Shown one piece after another: positions 35,643 through 42,343 of a DNA stretch of 64,000 bases (positions are counted from its first letter, which is position 1; each line of letters starts with the position of its first letter). This DNA is from Bradyrhizobium sp. GTDB taxonomy: Bacteria; Pseudomonadota; Alphaproteobacteria; Rhizobiales; Xanthobacteraceae. Position numbers and translations under genes: made by a program. The DNA lies in contig JAUXWH010000158.1 in the NCBI GenBank assembly GCA_030681365.1, positions 20,379 to 84,378 on the forward strand, in the 5' to 3' direction. Under the pieces are notes generated by a model, which searched no databases, was not told the DNA's origin, and saw nothing but the letters and a program-made list of their open reading frames with translations.

Positions 35643-37264
35643 TGCGGCGCCTTCGCTTTGCGAATGGTGCGGCCTGCAACGCGCGATCCTTCTCCAATAG
35701 CCATTACGGTGGCCGTGGCGGCGTCGACGCGGGAGTGACTGCGAGCTTTCGCGATCTTCGCCGCGCCTGTCGGATCAACCAGCGTAATGCAATCGGCAAG
35801 TGCCGATCGTAGCAACAACGACGGCGCGACCGCGATGCGCTTGTCAAAGACGAACTGACGAAACCGCTCGACGTCCTCAGCGGAATCCTTCCAGCCCTGT
35901 CCGCGCCATGTCGGCACGACATTGAGGGACGTCTTCCCCAATGCTTCCAGAAACTCACTCTGACGAAATCGGTCACAGCAAATCGACTGGATGGCGTAGC
36001 CTTCGAGCTTGCCGATCATGGCGGAAACGAACGCGGGGATGTCGACCACCTGCTGGCCGCACACCATCAACTCGCCGGCTTCTTGCATCTGTTGATACCG
36101 GCCGCCGACACCATCATTCCGGCCGCGATCCAGCAATTCAGGCGAGGTTGGGAACGCGCCGTGGCATTCGAGCCGCCCGGTTTGCGGCCAATAATTGGTC
36201 CAGGCTGACATGGACGATGAGCCGCCCAAATCTATACCGACACAGAGCGGCCCGGAGCGCGGCGGAAGTGCCGCCGGCTGTACCTCACACGCCAGCCAGC
36301 GGTCGACGCTGATCAAGACCGCTCTGTTCTCGGCAGAACAGCGCTGATTGAGATGAAATAGGCGATAGTTTGAGAGCGCACTGCCACCACGCTGCACAGC
36401 GCGTCTGGCGGCTGCTTGCAGCCATTCGAGAGAGCCACCGATCCCTTCAGCGGCGCCCGGATTGGCAGCTAGAATTGCCTCCGCGCTGTCAGGCGTCAGG
36501 CCTTCCGGTGCGCGATACTCGGCGACGAAGATACCATCGCTAGGATCGTCGAGGAGCCGCGAGAATGGATGACTGTCCGATGGCGCCGAAGTCGAGATCA
36601 GCAACACCTTGCCGTTGCGCTTGCCGCACGCCGAGGTGATCGCGTTCTCGAGGCTGTCGCCCTTGTCGTCCGGCCAAAAACCTCTTTCGTCACATAACGC
36701 GAAGACAGGCGACAAGCCGAGCGCATTCTTCGCGTCCGACGCCAGAACGTCGAGCGTGTGTCCGCCACCGTCACTCGCGAAGCGAATTTGTAAGCGAGGA
36801 GCGCGGACGAACGTCAGAGCCTTGCGAACCTTGAGCGGAAGTGATTGCGCCAGGCCCTCGATGTACTTCCAGGCAATGGCGCCCTGATCCTTCGTTTTCG
36901 CCGCGATTAGCACAGAACGCCGCGGCTGCTTGTCGAGAACGCCAATCAACGACGCCAGCGCCAAGCCGGCGCCGAGCATGGTCTTCCCGTTGCCTCGGCC
37001 GACGCTGAGAGCGGCAATCGAGGTACCCTCAGCCAATGCGCCGCGAATCCAGGCCTTTTGAAATTCGGCCAGCCTGATCTTTTTCCCGGCAAGGGGACCT
37101 TCCGGGACCTTCAGGCCTTCGAGGAACGCAATTGCAGCCTCGGCCGCCGAGAGCGAATTTTTGCGAGGCCCCATGCGGTTGCCCACCCCAGAGGATTCTC
37201 GGGGATTGGCACCGTCGTGGGGGCATGCCAGTTTGGCGCTTGTGCTAGTTCGCCTTGAAGCCAT
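35633..37264 (-). CDS. Terminase large subunit
   Basis: The protein has up to 543 residues. The ATPase domain has Walker A IAALSVGRGNGKTMLGAGLA (about residues 83-102) and Walker B with its catalytic glutamate PVFALCDERGFW. The C-terminal nuclease domain contains CVGIDLGGSSSMSA and DFIR-like acidic positions (ICCDRFRQSEFLE), ending with RVDAATATVMAIGEG. It pumps DNA into the prohead through the portal. The start is uncertain: ATG 37264 has no clear Shine-Dalgarno, and ATG 37174 (GGGGTGG upstream) would remove 30 residues. No small terminase gene is recognisable nearby. Confidence 0.9.
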   Translation of the reverse strand: MASRRTSTSAKLACPHDGANPRESSGVGNRMGPRKNSLSAAEAAIAFLEGLKVPEGPLAGKKIRLAEFQKAWIRGALAEGTSIAALSVGRGNGKTMLGAGLALASLIGVLDKQPRRSVLIAAKTKDQGAIAWKYIEGLAQSLPLKVRKALTFVRAPRLQIRFASDGGGHTLDVLASDAKNALGLSPVFALCDERGFWPDDKGDSLENAITSACGKRNGKVLLISTSAPSDSHPFSRLLDDPSDGIFVAEYRAPEGLTPDSAEAILAANPGAAEGIGGSLEWLQAAARRAVQRGGSALSNYRLFHLNQRCSAENRAVLISVDRWLACEVQPAALPPRSGPLCVGIDLGGSSSMSAWTNYWPQTGRLECHGAFPTSPELLDRGRNDGVGGRYQQMQEAGELMVCGQQVVDIPAFVSAMIGKLEGYAIQSICCDRFRQSEFLEALGKTSLNVVPTWRGQGWKDSAEDVERFRQFVFDKRIAVAPSLLLRSALADCITLVDPTGAAKIAKARSHSRVDAATATVMAIGEGSRVAGRTIRKAKAPQWA

Positions 37265-37327
37265 GCAGCGAAATTACCCGCTGCGCGTATTGCTTCGCCA
37301 CCGGACGTCGGGACACGCAGTCAAGTG

Positions 37328-37882
37328 CTACCTACCTGGTAGATATATGTGTTCCGCTACAGCATCCGATGCAGTGTCAGAAACGGCCTCTACGCTTCCG
37401 CTACAGCATCCGTCAGCGGTATCTGATTGCAGGCTCGTTCCGCAGCAGCATCCGATCGCTTCCCCTACAGCATCCGTACGCTTCCGCTGGGGAAACCGTG
37501 CTTTGTTTTTCTCCGGCGTCCAACGCAGGAAGTCTTTGGTGGACAGTTCGTTGCTGACGTCGCACTTGAAGCACGTCAGGCGCCATTCGCTGGCGTGGCG
37601 AACCTTGAAACTGAAGGCGCCCTTCTTCACCGCCACGATGAAGCCGCGATCCTGCAAATCATCCAGCGCGCGCTTCGCGGTGGCGTTGCCGATGTGCAGT
37701 TCTCTGACGGCGCAGCGGATCGAGTAGCCGATCCTGCCGTTGTTGCTGCCGTGGTAGCGTTTGGCGATGTCGACGTAGACGGCGCGGGGGATAGCTCCCA
37801 GGCCCTTCCAGGCCTGGGAGTCCATCAGGTGATGGAAGATCATCACATGCCGCGGCGATTTATTGCGGGAGTGTTTGGCCAC
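37328..37882 (-). CDS. Winged-helix replication-initiator candidate with embedded iterons
   Basis: The 184-residue protein starts at GTG 37882, with GAGGAAG about ten bases upstream. The N-terminal 115 residues form a helix-turn-helix/winged module (MIFHHLMDSQAWKGLGAIPRAVYVDIAKRYHG...GYSIRCAVRELHIGNATAKRALDDLQDRGFIVAVKKG), like phage-type replication proteins. The C-terminal 45 residues are low-complexity. They are encoded by four 20-bp direct repeats read in two different frames, so the DNA rather than the peptide is conserved. Together this looks like the lambda O arrangement: initiator with the origin inside its gene. Confidence 0.65.
   Translation of the reverse strand: MAKHSRNKSPRHVMIFHHLMDSQAWKGLGAIPRAVYVDIAKRYHGSNNGRIGYSIRCAVRELHIGNATAKRALDDLQDRGFIVAVKKGAFSFKVRHASEWRLTCFKCDVSNELSTKDFLRWTPEKNKARFPQRKRTDAVGEAIGCCCGTSLQSDTADGCCSGSVEAVSDTASDAVAEHIYLPGR
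37351..37490 (-). repeat. Iteron array: candidate replication origin of the element
   Basis: On the minus strand the 17-bp core CGGATGCTGTAGCGGAA occurs at 37478-37459 (one change), 37456-37437 (two changes), 37414-37395 and 37370-37351 (both perfect), with a half copy near 37490-37481. Starts are 22, 42 and 44 bases apart, all multiples or near-multiples of 22. Downstream lies a short AT tract (ACATATATCT). The array lies within the 3' part of the winged-helix gene. Confidence 0.75.
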
Positions 37883-37889
37883 GGCTGGG

Positions 37890-38183
37890 CTACTTCCTCA
37901 GCTTCTCAGCCATGCCTTCCATGAAGGCGGTGGCAAACTCTGGCGCGATGAAGACGAAGGTATCTTCATCAGGCCAGCTGCGTTGGCGGATGATTACCTC
38001 CCCGCTGCGGTTGCGATAAACGGCGGTCGCCCGCTGCTCCCGCAACACGATCGACTCCTCGTCAGGGTTGTTCCAGTCGAAGTCATCCTCTGAATGCGCC
38101 GGGATCACGACAGGATCGCGTACCTCGGCGTTCCCCGTAACGGTCGGCAGCGGCAATTCGTTCTTATTGAGAGGCTTAGTCAT
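37890..38183 (-). CDS. Hypothetical protein of the element
   Basis: The 97-residue acidic protein (NELPLPTVTGNAEVRDPVVIPAHSEDDFDWNNPDEESIVL) has a beta-rich centre REQRATAVYRNRSGEVIIRQRSWPDEDTFVFI and a short C-terminal helix. Its start overlaps the preceding gene by eight bases and it ends seven bases before the initiator candidate, so it belongs to the same early operon. No family is recognised. It could be a replication or regulation helper by position. Confidence 0.65.
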   Translation of the reverse strand: MTKPLNKNELPLPTVTGNAEVRDPVVIPAHSEDDFDWNNPDEESIVLREQRATAVYRNRSGEVIIRQRSWPDEDTFVFIAPEFATAFMEGMAEKLRK

Positions 38184-38505
38184 GGCGAGCCCTCCAGATC
38201 ATGACGCTGTTGCCTCCGGCGTTCTTTGTGCGATCCTCGGTGCGCTTCACCTTGCCGTCGCGGTACAACTCGCTGATCCGGGGACGGACGGCATACTGCG
38301 TCAGGCCGACACGCTTGCCGATCTCCTCGGAGCAGAGGCCACTAGGCTCAGCCTGGAGCGCAGCCAGGATCATGTCGCGATGGCTGCTTGCGATGCCTGC
38401 AATGCGATCGGCAGCCTTGAAGGCCGTTTCGGGTGATCCGGCTTTAGTGCCGGGACTGTCGGGGTAAGCCGCCCTTGCGGTTGGCTCGGCAAAACTGTAT
38501 TTCAT
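38176..38505 (-). CDS. Winged-helix DNA-binding protein of the element
   Basis: The protein has 109 residues from the ATG at 38505; the track's extra 34 residues are proline-rich and lie upstream of an AGAGAGAA site. The C-terminal 70 residues form a winged helix: HRDMILAALQAEPSGLCSEEIGKRVGLTQYAVRPRISELYRDGKVKRTEDRTKN. This is the pattern of phage and mobile-element regulators that read a promoter or origin. It precedes the hypothetical gene with an eight-base overlap. Confidence 0.75.
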   Translation of the reverse strand: MKYSFAEPTARAAYPDSPGTKAGSPETAFKAADRIAGIASSHRDMILAALQAEPSGLCSEEIGKRVGLTQYAVRPRISELYRDGKVKRTEDRTKNAGGNSVMIWRARHD

Positions 38506-38581
38506 TGATGTTCTCTCTTTTTCCAAGTTGGGGGGAATTGAAGGTCCGGGCGCCGCCCCAGCGCTTCGGGCCTTCGTCGTT

Positions 38582-38812
38582 TCAGGCGACATCGGGCCAG
38601 GCGACAAGCGGCAGGCCGAGGCGAATGCGGGCTTCGTGATCGCGCTCGCGGGCCTCCTCGACGCGCGGCAGCACCATCACGCGGTTCAGTGACGGCTCCT
38701 CGTAGAACACGCGTAGGAGGCCGCTACTGGCCCAACGCGAGACGGTGCGTTCCGACTTGCCGAGATCGTGGGCGATACGGCGCCTGCCGCGGATGGAGTG
38801 GCGGCTGCTCAT
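38582..38812 (-). CDS. Small HTH DNA-binding protein of the element
   Basis: The 76-residue protein has an N-terminal helix-turn-helix (RRIAHDLGKSERTVSRWASSGLLRVF) and a charged C-terminal helix (LPRVEEARERDHEARIRLGL). Its ATG shares the last base of the upstream stop TAA, so translation is coupled to the excisionase-like gene. Small proteins of this layout are common regulators in integrated islands. Its target is unknown. Confidence 0.75.
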   Translation of the reverse strand: MSSRHSIRGRRRIAHDLGKSERTVSRWASSGLLRVFYEEPSLNRVMVLPRVEEARERDHEARIRLGLPLVAWPDVA

Positions 38813-39006
38813 TAGGCTGCCTCCACTTTCTTTGCTGCGTCGTCGAGCATCTGTTCGAGGGCGCGAACGGGCACCCGCAAAAGCTTTCCGATCTTGATTG
38901 TTGGAATTTCGCCGCGCTCGGCGGCGGCATAGGCGGCATTACGGCTCAATTCAAAGTATCGCTTACCCGCTTCCGGTACCGAAAGCGTAAGGGGAATGTC
39001 GTCCAT
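38812..39006 (-). CDS. Excisionase-like HTH protein
   Basis: This 64-residue protein matches the HTH_17/AlpA-excisionase outline: TLSVPEAGKRYFELSRNAAYAAAERGEIPTIKIGKLLRVPVRALEQML. Such proteins bend att-site DNA and steer the integrase toward excision, and in satellites also regulate early genes. It is the first gene of the minus-strand operon, divergent from the RHH gene across a 112-base control region with a perfect inverted repeat. Confidence 0.82.
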   Translation of the reverse strand: MDDIPLTLSVPEAGKRYFELSRNAAYAAAERGEIPTIKIGKLLRVPVRALEQMLDDAAKKVEAA

Positions 39007-39082
39007 CGATAGCTCCTATTTGGTTCGACCGAGAACTAATATGGACAAAGCGGGACGCGTCTGCCATACTGTTTTCGTGCGA

Positions 39083-39104
39083 TTTGTATAAGTCGCTATA
39101 CAAA
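39083..39104. promoter_or_regulatory. Inverted-repeat operator in the divergent control region
   Basis: TTTGTATA and TATACAAA form perfect 8-bp arms around a six-base spacer. The site lies 15 bases before the RHH-protein ATG and is AT-rich, unlike the flanking genes. It is a likely binding site for the RHH regulator or a helper-phage derepressor and may overlap the plus-strand promoter. Confidence 0.6.
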
Positions 39105-39118
39105 ATAAGGAACAGAGC

Positions 39119-39790
39119 ATGGCACCGAGAAAGCGCGCACCCGGCGGGGGTCGGAAGCCCCTCGACCCCATAGCCAAGACCGCCAACTTCTCGACCCGGT
39201 GTACGCCCGAAATGCGCGCACGGTTGGAGGCCCTTGCGGCCGAGAAGGGAAAGTCAATTTCACAGATTTCGGAAAAGATTCTAGAGTTGGGCCTGCAGCA
39301 ATACGCCAACGATCAGCTGTCTAGCCCGATCCGCGCGTTGGCATATTTGCTTCGGTTGCTCGCGCTTCGATGCAGCTACGTCGATACGAGTGTTTCGGAC
39401 GATGATCGAGAGTGGCACAACGATCCGTTTGCGTTCGATGCATTCGCTCGCGCTATCCAAATGCTGCTTGAGCGGATTCGTCCCGCAGGCGAGATCAAGA
39501 CGCCGAAAGAGGTCTTTCCCGGACTTCCAACTTGGCCAACCTCAGAGAGGCAGGCGGAGGTAGCGTTTGCAGATGTTTGGCGTCAGGTGATGACTCTCGA
39601 GCCCATCAGCAAGACAAAAGTGATCGATCGCGACAAACAGCCGAGCAAGGCAAAAGAGCTTGCCGCACAACGCGGCTGGAAACTTGGTCCGATATCGGAC
39701 GAATGGGCCGGCCGCATTTCAGGACGTTCCTATTCGATGGACGACATACGCCGCACGTTTGGAATCAAATCAGAGGTGAAGAAATCATGA
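39119..39790 (+). CDS. Ribbon-helix-helix-like regulator upstream of integrase
   Basis: The 223-residue protein has AAGGAACAG ahead of its ATG. Residues 20-60 (KTANFSTRCTPEMRARLEALAAEKGKSISQISEKILELGLQQY) look like a ribbon-helix-helix DNA-binding domain with an Arc-type strand and two helices. The rest is helical with no recognised domain. The stop overlaps the integrase ATG (ATGA), so the two are coupled. A role as the element's repressor or integrase regulator is inferred from position and domain. Confidence 0.7.
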   Translation: MAPRKRAPGGGRKPLDPIAKTANFSTRCTPEMRARLEALAAEKGKSISQISEKILELGLQQYANDQLSSPIRALAYLLRLLALRCSYVDTSVSDDDREWHNDPFAFDAFARAIQMLLERIRPAGEIKTPKEVFPGLPTWPTSERQAEVAFADVWRQVMTLEPISKTKVIDRDKQPSKAKELAAQRGWKLGPISDEWAGRISGRSYSMDDIRRTFGIKSEVKKS

Positions 39791-40914
39791 AGGGCCACAT
39801 TCAACAACGCGGCAAACACTCTTGGCGCCTGAAGTTCGATGCCGGCCGTGACGAAAAGACGGGCGAGCGCCGCTCTCAATTCGTCACGTTTCGCGGCACC
39901 AAGCGCGAAGCACAGGTCAAGATGGCTGAGCTGATCGCGTCGGTCGCGCAAGCCAAATATGTAGAGCCTCACAAGACCACCGTTACCGAATGGGTGCGCG
40001 CTCGCGTGGACCATTGGGAGGCCTCGAGCGAGATCAGCGCACGGACGGCGCAACGCTATCGACAATTGGTCGAGCACCAGATCGTACCGCATATCGGCGC
40101 GAAGCTGCTGCAAAAGTTGCGAACACTTGATATCGAGGGATGGCACGCGACGTTGCGGACAAGCGGGCGGGTACGAGGGAAGGGCGATCTATCGGCCCGC
40201 ACCGTTGGCCATGCGCATCGCGTTCTCAACAAAGCGCTGCGAGAGGCCACCAAGAACGAGCTAGTCACCAAGAACGTGGTCGCACTTGAAGCCGCGCCAA
40301 AGGTCGCCAGCGAAGAAATGGAGATCGTGCAGGACGTGCCGGCCTTCGTTGAAAAGATGCGGGGCCACCGCCTATTCACCATGGGAATGATCGGGCTGTT
40401 GACAGGCATGCGGCTCGGCGAAGTGTTGGCGCTGCGTTGGGGCAGGGTGGACATTGACGGGAAGGTAATTCAGGTCCGGGAGGCGCTGGAGGCGACCAAG
40501 AAATACGGCATCCGGTTCAAGGTGCCGAAATCGAAGGCCGGCCGCCGCGACATCACCTTGCCCGATTTGCTGGTCGACGCACTGCGCGACTTCCGGCGGG
40601 AGCAACTGGAATTGCGGCTCAAGCTTGGATCCGGGAAGCTGCCCGACGACGGCCTTCTGTTTGGGAACGTCGAAGGTGAACCGCGCTCGCCGTCGTCGGT
40701 CTCGCGCGCTTGGGGCGATGCTACGGGCGTTGGCTACCACAACCTGCGCCACACCCACGCTAGCCAGCTTATCGCCGCAGATGTGGATATTGTCACGATT
40801 AGCAAGCGGCTCGGGCATGCGAGCCCGGCAATTACTCTTGCGGTCTACGCGCACATGTTCAATAAGACCGACGCCAAGGCGGCAGCGGCGATCAATGCGG
40901 CGCTGAATCGCTAA
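39787..40914 (+). CDS. Tyrosine recombinase (integrase) of the element
   Basis: The protein has 375 residues from ATG 39787; the longer track ORF runs through the RHH gene out of frame. The N-terminal arm/core-binding domains (HSWRLKFDAGRDEKTGER and the SAM-like TVTEWVRARVDHWEASSEISARTAQRYRQLVEHQIVPHIG) precede the catalytic domain. Catalytic residues are visible: Arg in GLLTGMRLGEVLALRW, His-x-x-Arg in HNLRHTHASQL, the second His in KRLGHASPAIT and Tyr in AVYAHMF. It lies 76 bases from attR and inserts the element at tRNA-Cys. Confidence 0.95.
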   Translation: MKGHIQQRGKHSWRLKFDAGRDEKTGERRSQFVTFRGTKREAQVKMAELIASVAQAKYVEPHKTTVTEWVRARVDHWEASSEISARTAQRYRQLVEHQIVPHIGAKLLQKLRTLDIEGWHATLRTSGRVRGKGDLSARTVGHAHRVLNKALREATKNELVTKNVVALEAAPKVASEEMEIVQDVPAFVEKMRGHRLFTMGMIGLLTGMRLGEVLALRWGRVDIDGKVIQVREALEATKKYGIRFKVPKSKAGRRDITLPDLLVDALRDFRREQLELRLKLGSGKLPDDGLLFGNVEGEPRSPSSVSRAWGDATGVGYHNLRHTHASQLIAADVDIVTISKRLGHASPAITLAVYAHMFNKTDAKAAAAINAALNR

Positions 40915-40921
40915 ACGCCAG

Positions 40922-40940
40922 GGTGCCAATTGGGTGCCAA
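40922..40940 (+). promoter_or_regulatory. Putative integrase arm-type sites, right end
   Basis: GGGTGCCA occurs at 40922 and 40933, eleven bases apart, just after the integrase stop and about 50 bases before attR. It is the same pair and orientation as at the left end. Confidence 0.55.
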
Positions 40941-40990
40941 CTTCGTGGTTTGTTCTCTCGGGAATGCCCGCTAAGTGCTTGATAAGTCTA

Positions 40991-41033
40991 CAATGGGGCC
41001 ACGTGGCGGAGTGGTTACGCAACGGTCTGCAAA
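40991..41033 (+). repeat. attR: 43-bp direct repeat inside intact tRNA-Cys
   Basis: This copy is identical to 30196-30238 over 43 bases. It begins six bases before the mature tRNA and ends in the anticodon loop. Right of it the chromosomal 3' half of the tRNA continues unbroken. Confidence 0.9.
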
Positions 41034-41070
41034 ACCGTGCACTCGGGTTCGATTCCCGACGTGGCCTCCA
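40997..41070 (+). tRNA. tRNA-Cys (GCA)
   Basis: This 74-base tRNA includes an encoded CCA. The acceptor strand GGCCACG pairs fully with CGTGGCC, the anticodon loop is CTGCAAA giving anticodon GCA (Cys), and GGTTCGATTCC forms the T arm. It is the target of the integrated element and remains complete. Its 5' half and upstream sequence now come from the element side, so its promoter lies in element DNA. Confidence 0.95.
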
Positions 41071-41129
41071 TCAACATAATCAACGCCTTGCGCTAATCAG
41101 CTCAGAGACCGAAGGAAGCCGCGCGCGTT

Positions 41130-41309
41130 TCAGCAGACGGCGTGCCAGCCTTCCGGAAACGGCACCAGCGGCCAAGCCATCTGGTTGTCATTGGCGGCTT
41201 TCGGCGGCTCTTCGAAAAGCGGCAGCTCGGCCAAGAAGCCTTCCTGCGGCGCGGGTTCAATCGCCATCCTGACGCTCTCCAGCAATCGATTGTATTCAAC
41301 TTCGCTCAT
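41130..41309 (-). CDS. Small hypothetical protein
   Basis: The protein has 59 residues from the ATG at 41309, with GGGAGAG seven bases upstream on the minus strand; the ten extra N-terminal residues in the track are unlikely. The product MSEVEYNRLLESVRMAIEPAP...LPLFEEPPKAANDNQMAWPLVPFPEGWHAVC is acidic and Pro-rich with an AANDN motif seen in many small alphaproteobacterial proteins. Function is unknown. It lies just outside attR. Confidence 0.55.
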   Translation of the reverse strand: MSEVEYNRLLESVRMAIEPAPQEGFLAELPLFEEPPKAANDNQMAWPLVPFPEGWHAVC

Positions 41310-41432
41310 GGCGCTCTCCCTCGTTCGAGAGCGCACCATCTCAAAAGTGTTTTGGTTCCAGATTGAACGGATCGCTCAAGTTTTATCGATCGAGCGATCG
41401 CGGCCGTCTTGGTTACTGATGTCTTAAAAGTC

Positions 41433-41463
41433 CCGCGGGCACCCTAGGTGGTTCCGCCCGCGG
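41433..41463. terminator. GC-rich hairpin, possible terminator
   Basis: CCGCGGGC and GCCCGCGG form a perfect 8-bp stem with a 15-base loop, followed by CCCTTTG. The loop is long and the T-run is weak, so termination is uncertain. Confidence 0.35.
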
Positions 41464-41557
41464 CCCTTTGTGAGAAAAATCACATTTCGCCGAAAAATCT
41501 TGCCGTATTTCCCAGACCACCACGGCTTTCGCGAGCCGTCAACACGGGAGAGCGGCC

Positions 41558-41776
41558 ATGACCGCGAGGTTTGACCGGGCCTTCGCCAAGGCGAGCCGCG
41601 CCAGTCTCCTGCTGGCGCTGTCGGCATCGCAGCCCGCATCCGCCGCGCCGGCGACGCCGGAGCAGTGCAGGGCCCGCAAGCCGGACGCCAGCCGCCCTTT
41701 GTCCCGGCGAAATCCCCAACGTCCGCGCCATAACCAACCGCCTGCGCCGGAAGAGGCGAGCCTCAGCGAGGCGTGA
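41558..41776 (+). CDS. Possible small exported protein (weak)
   Basis: GGGAGAG precedes this 72-codon frame by about seven bases. The N-terminus (RASLLLALSASQPASAAP) resembles a signal peptide with an Ala-x-Ala cleavage site, but the remainder is Arg/Pro-rich and low in structure. Overlapping frames on both strands are also open because of the GC content, so this may be spurious. I see no other gene between 41310 and 42070. Confidence 0.25.
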   Translation: MTARFDRAFAKASRASLLLALSASQPASAAPATPEQCRARKPDASRPLSRRNPQRPRHNQPPAPEEASLSEA

Positions 41777-42070
41777 CGGGCGGTATTCGAGCAGTGAGGG
41801 GATGACGCCGCAGCCCGGCGCGGCGGACATCGGCACACGCAGACAGGCAACGACGAACGGTCGAAGCATCCGCGAAAAACACCCCGTCACTCTGGACGGG
41901 GTGAAGGTCGGGAGAGCGGCGGCAGAACACAAGCGCGCCGTGCGATCAATGATGCCACGTTCGGCCTCTAGAAGTTGCGTATCGCAATCTTCGAAAACCC
42001 ACCACGGCCTCGTCGTCCCCGAAGCGCGCAAAGGACGAGGCCGTGCCCATTGAGTTGGGCCGTGAAGTCC

Positions 42071-42343
42071 TCACCGGGCCTGGAGATCGTCTATGTTCCT
42101 GCAACCATAAGACTTCGCCTGTCCCTTGTTCCATGCCTGCCTGAGCTTTCGATTACATCTTCGCTCGGCGCGGCGGCAGGCACCGCTCTTCTTTATGCCG
42201 CTGGCATACCCGTCGATCGAGCGCGCCATTTCCCTGGACCATGGATCGAATGCAACAAACCAGCAATTGGCCGCGCTGGCGGGAGTCGCTAGGCCATTCA
42301 ACAGAACCACCGATGCGGTGGCGAGCAGCAACCTGCGGAACAT
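42071..42343 (-). CDS. Small exported Cys-containing protein
   Basis: The 90-residue protein is preceded by a near-consensus AAAGGAGG six bases before the ATG. A clear signal peptide (MFRRLLLATASVVLLNGLATPASAA, cleavage around residue 25) leads into a 65-residue mature part with four cysteines (NCWFVAF, SGACRRAERRC, SYGC). That is enough for two disulfides in the periplasm. The family is not recognised. It is a believable gene because signal, cysteines and ribosome site agree. Confidence 0.7.
   Translation of the reverse strand: MFRRLLLATASVVLLNGLATPASAANCWFVAFDPWSREMARSIDGYASGIKKSGACRRAERRCNRKLRQAWNKGQAKSYGCRNIDDLQAR

Larger units (their letters stand above)
30196..41033 (+). mobile_element. 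Integrated phage-satellite-like element in tRNA-Cys, head genes only
   Basis: The element spans 10.8 kb between two perfect 43-bp copies of a sequence that includes the first half of tRNA-Cys. It encodes a tyrosine integrase and an RHH protein (plus strand). On the minus strand it encodes an excisionase-like HTH, two regulators, an unknown protein, a winged-helix replication candidate, large terminase, HNH nuclease, capsid, prohead protease, probable connector, portal and a Cys-rich protein. There are no recognisable tail, lysis or lambda-like repressor genes. All frames are open and several overlap by one to eight bases. This matches capsid-forming phage-inducible islands, which build their own heads and borrow helper tails. 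A compact prophage remnant is the main alternative. Confidence 0.75.

Noticed and set aside
37351-37490. CRISPR array
   Set aside because: Repeats are about 20 bp with gaps of 2-24 bases, lie inside an open reading frame and have no cas genes nearby; iterons fit better.
30196-41033. Complete prophage
   Set aside because: No tail, tape-measure, holin, endolysin or lambda-like repressor gene is recognisable between the att repeats, and the element is only 10.8 kb.
41480-42053. Two overlapping long frames (183 aa minus, 160 aa plus)
   Set aside because: Both are Arg-rich, lack ribosome sites and overlap each other; GC-driven open frames are the likelier explanation.
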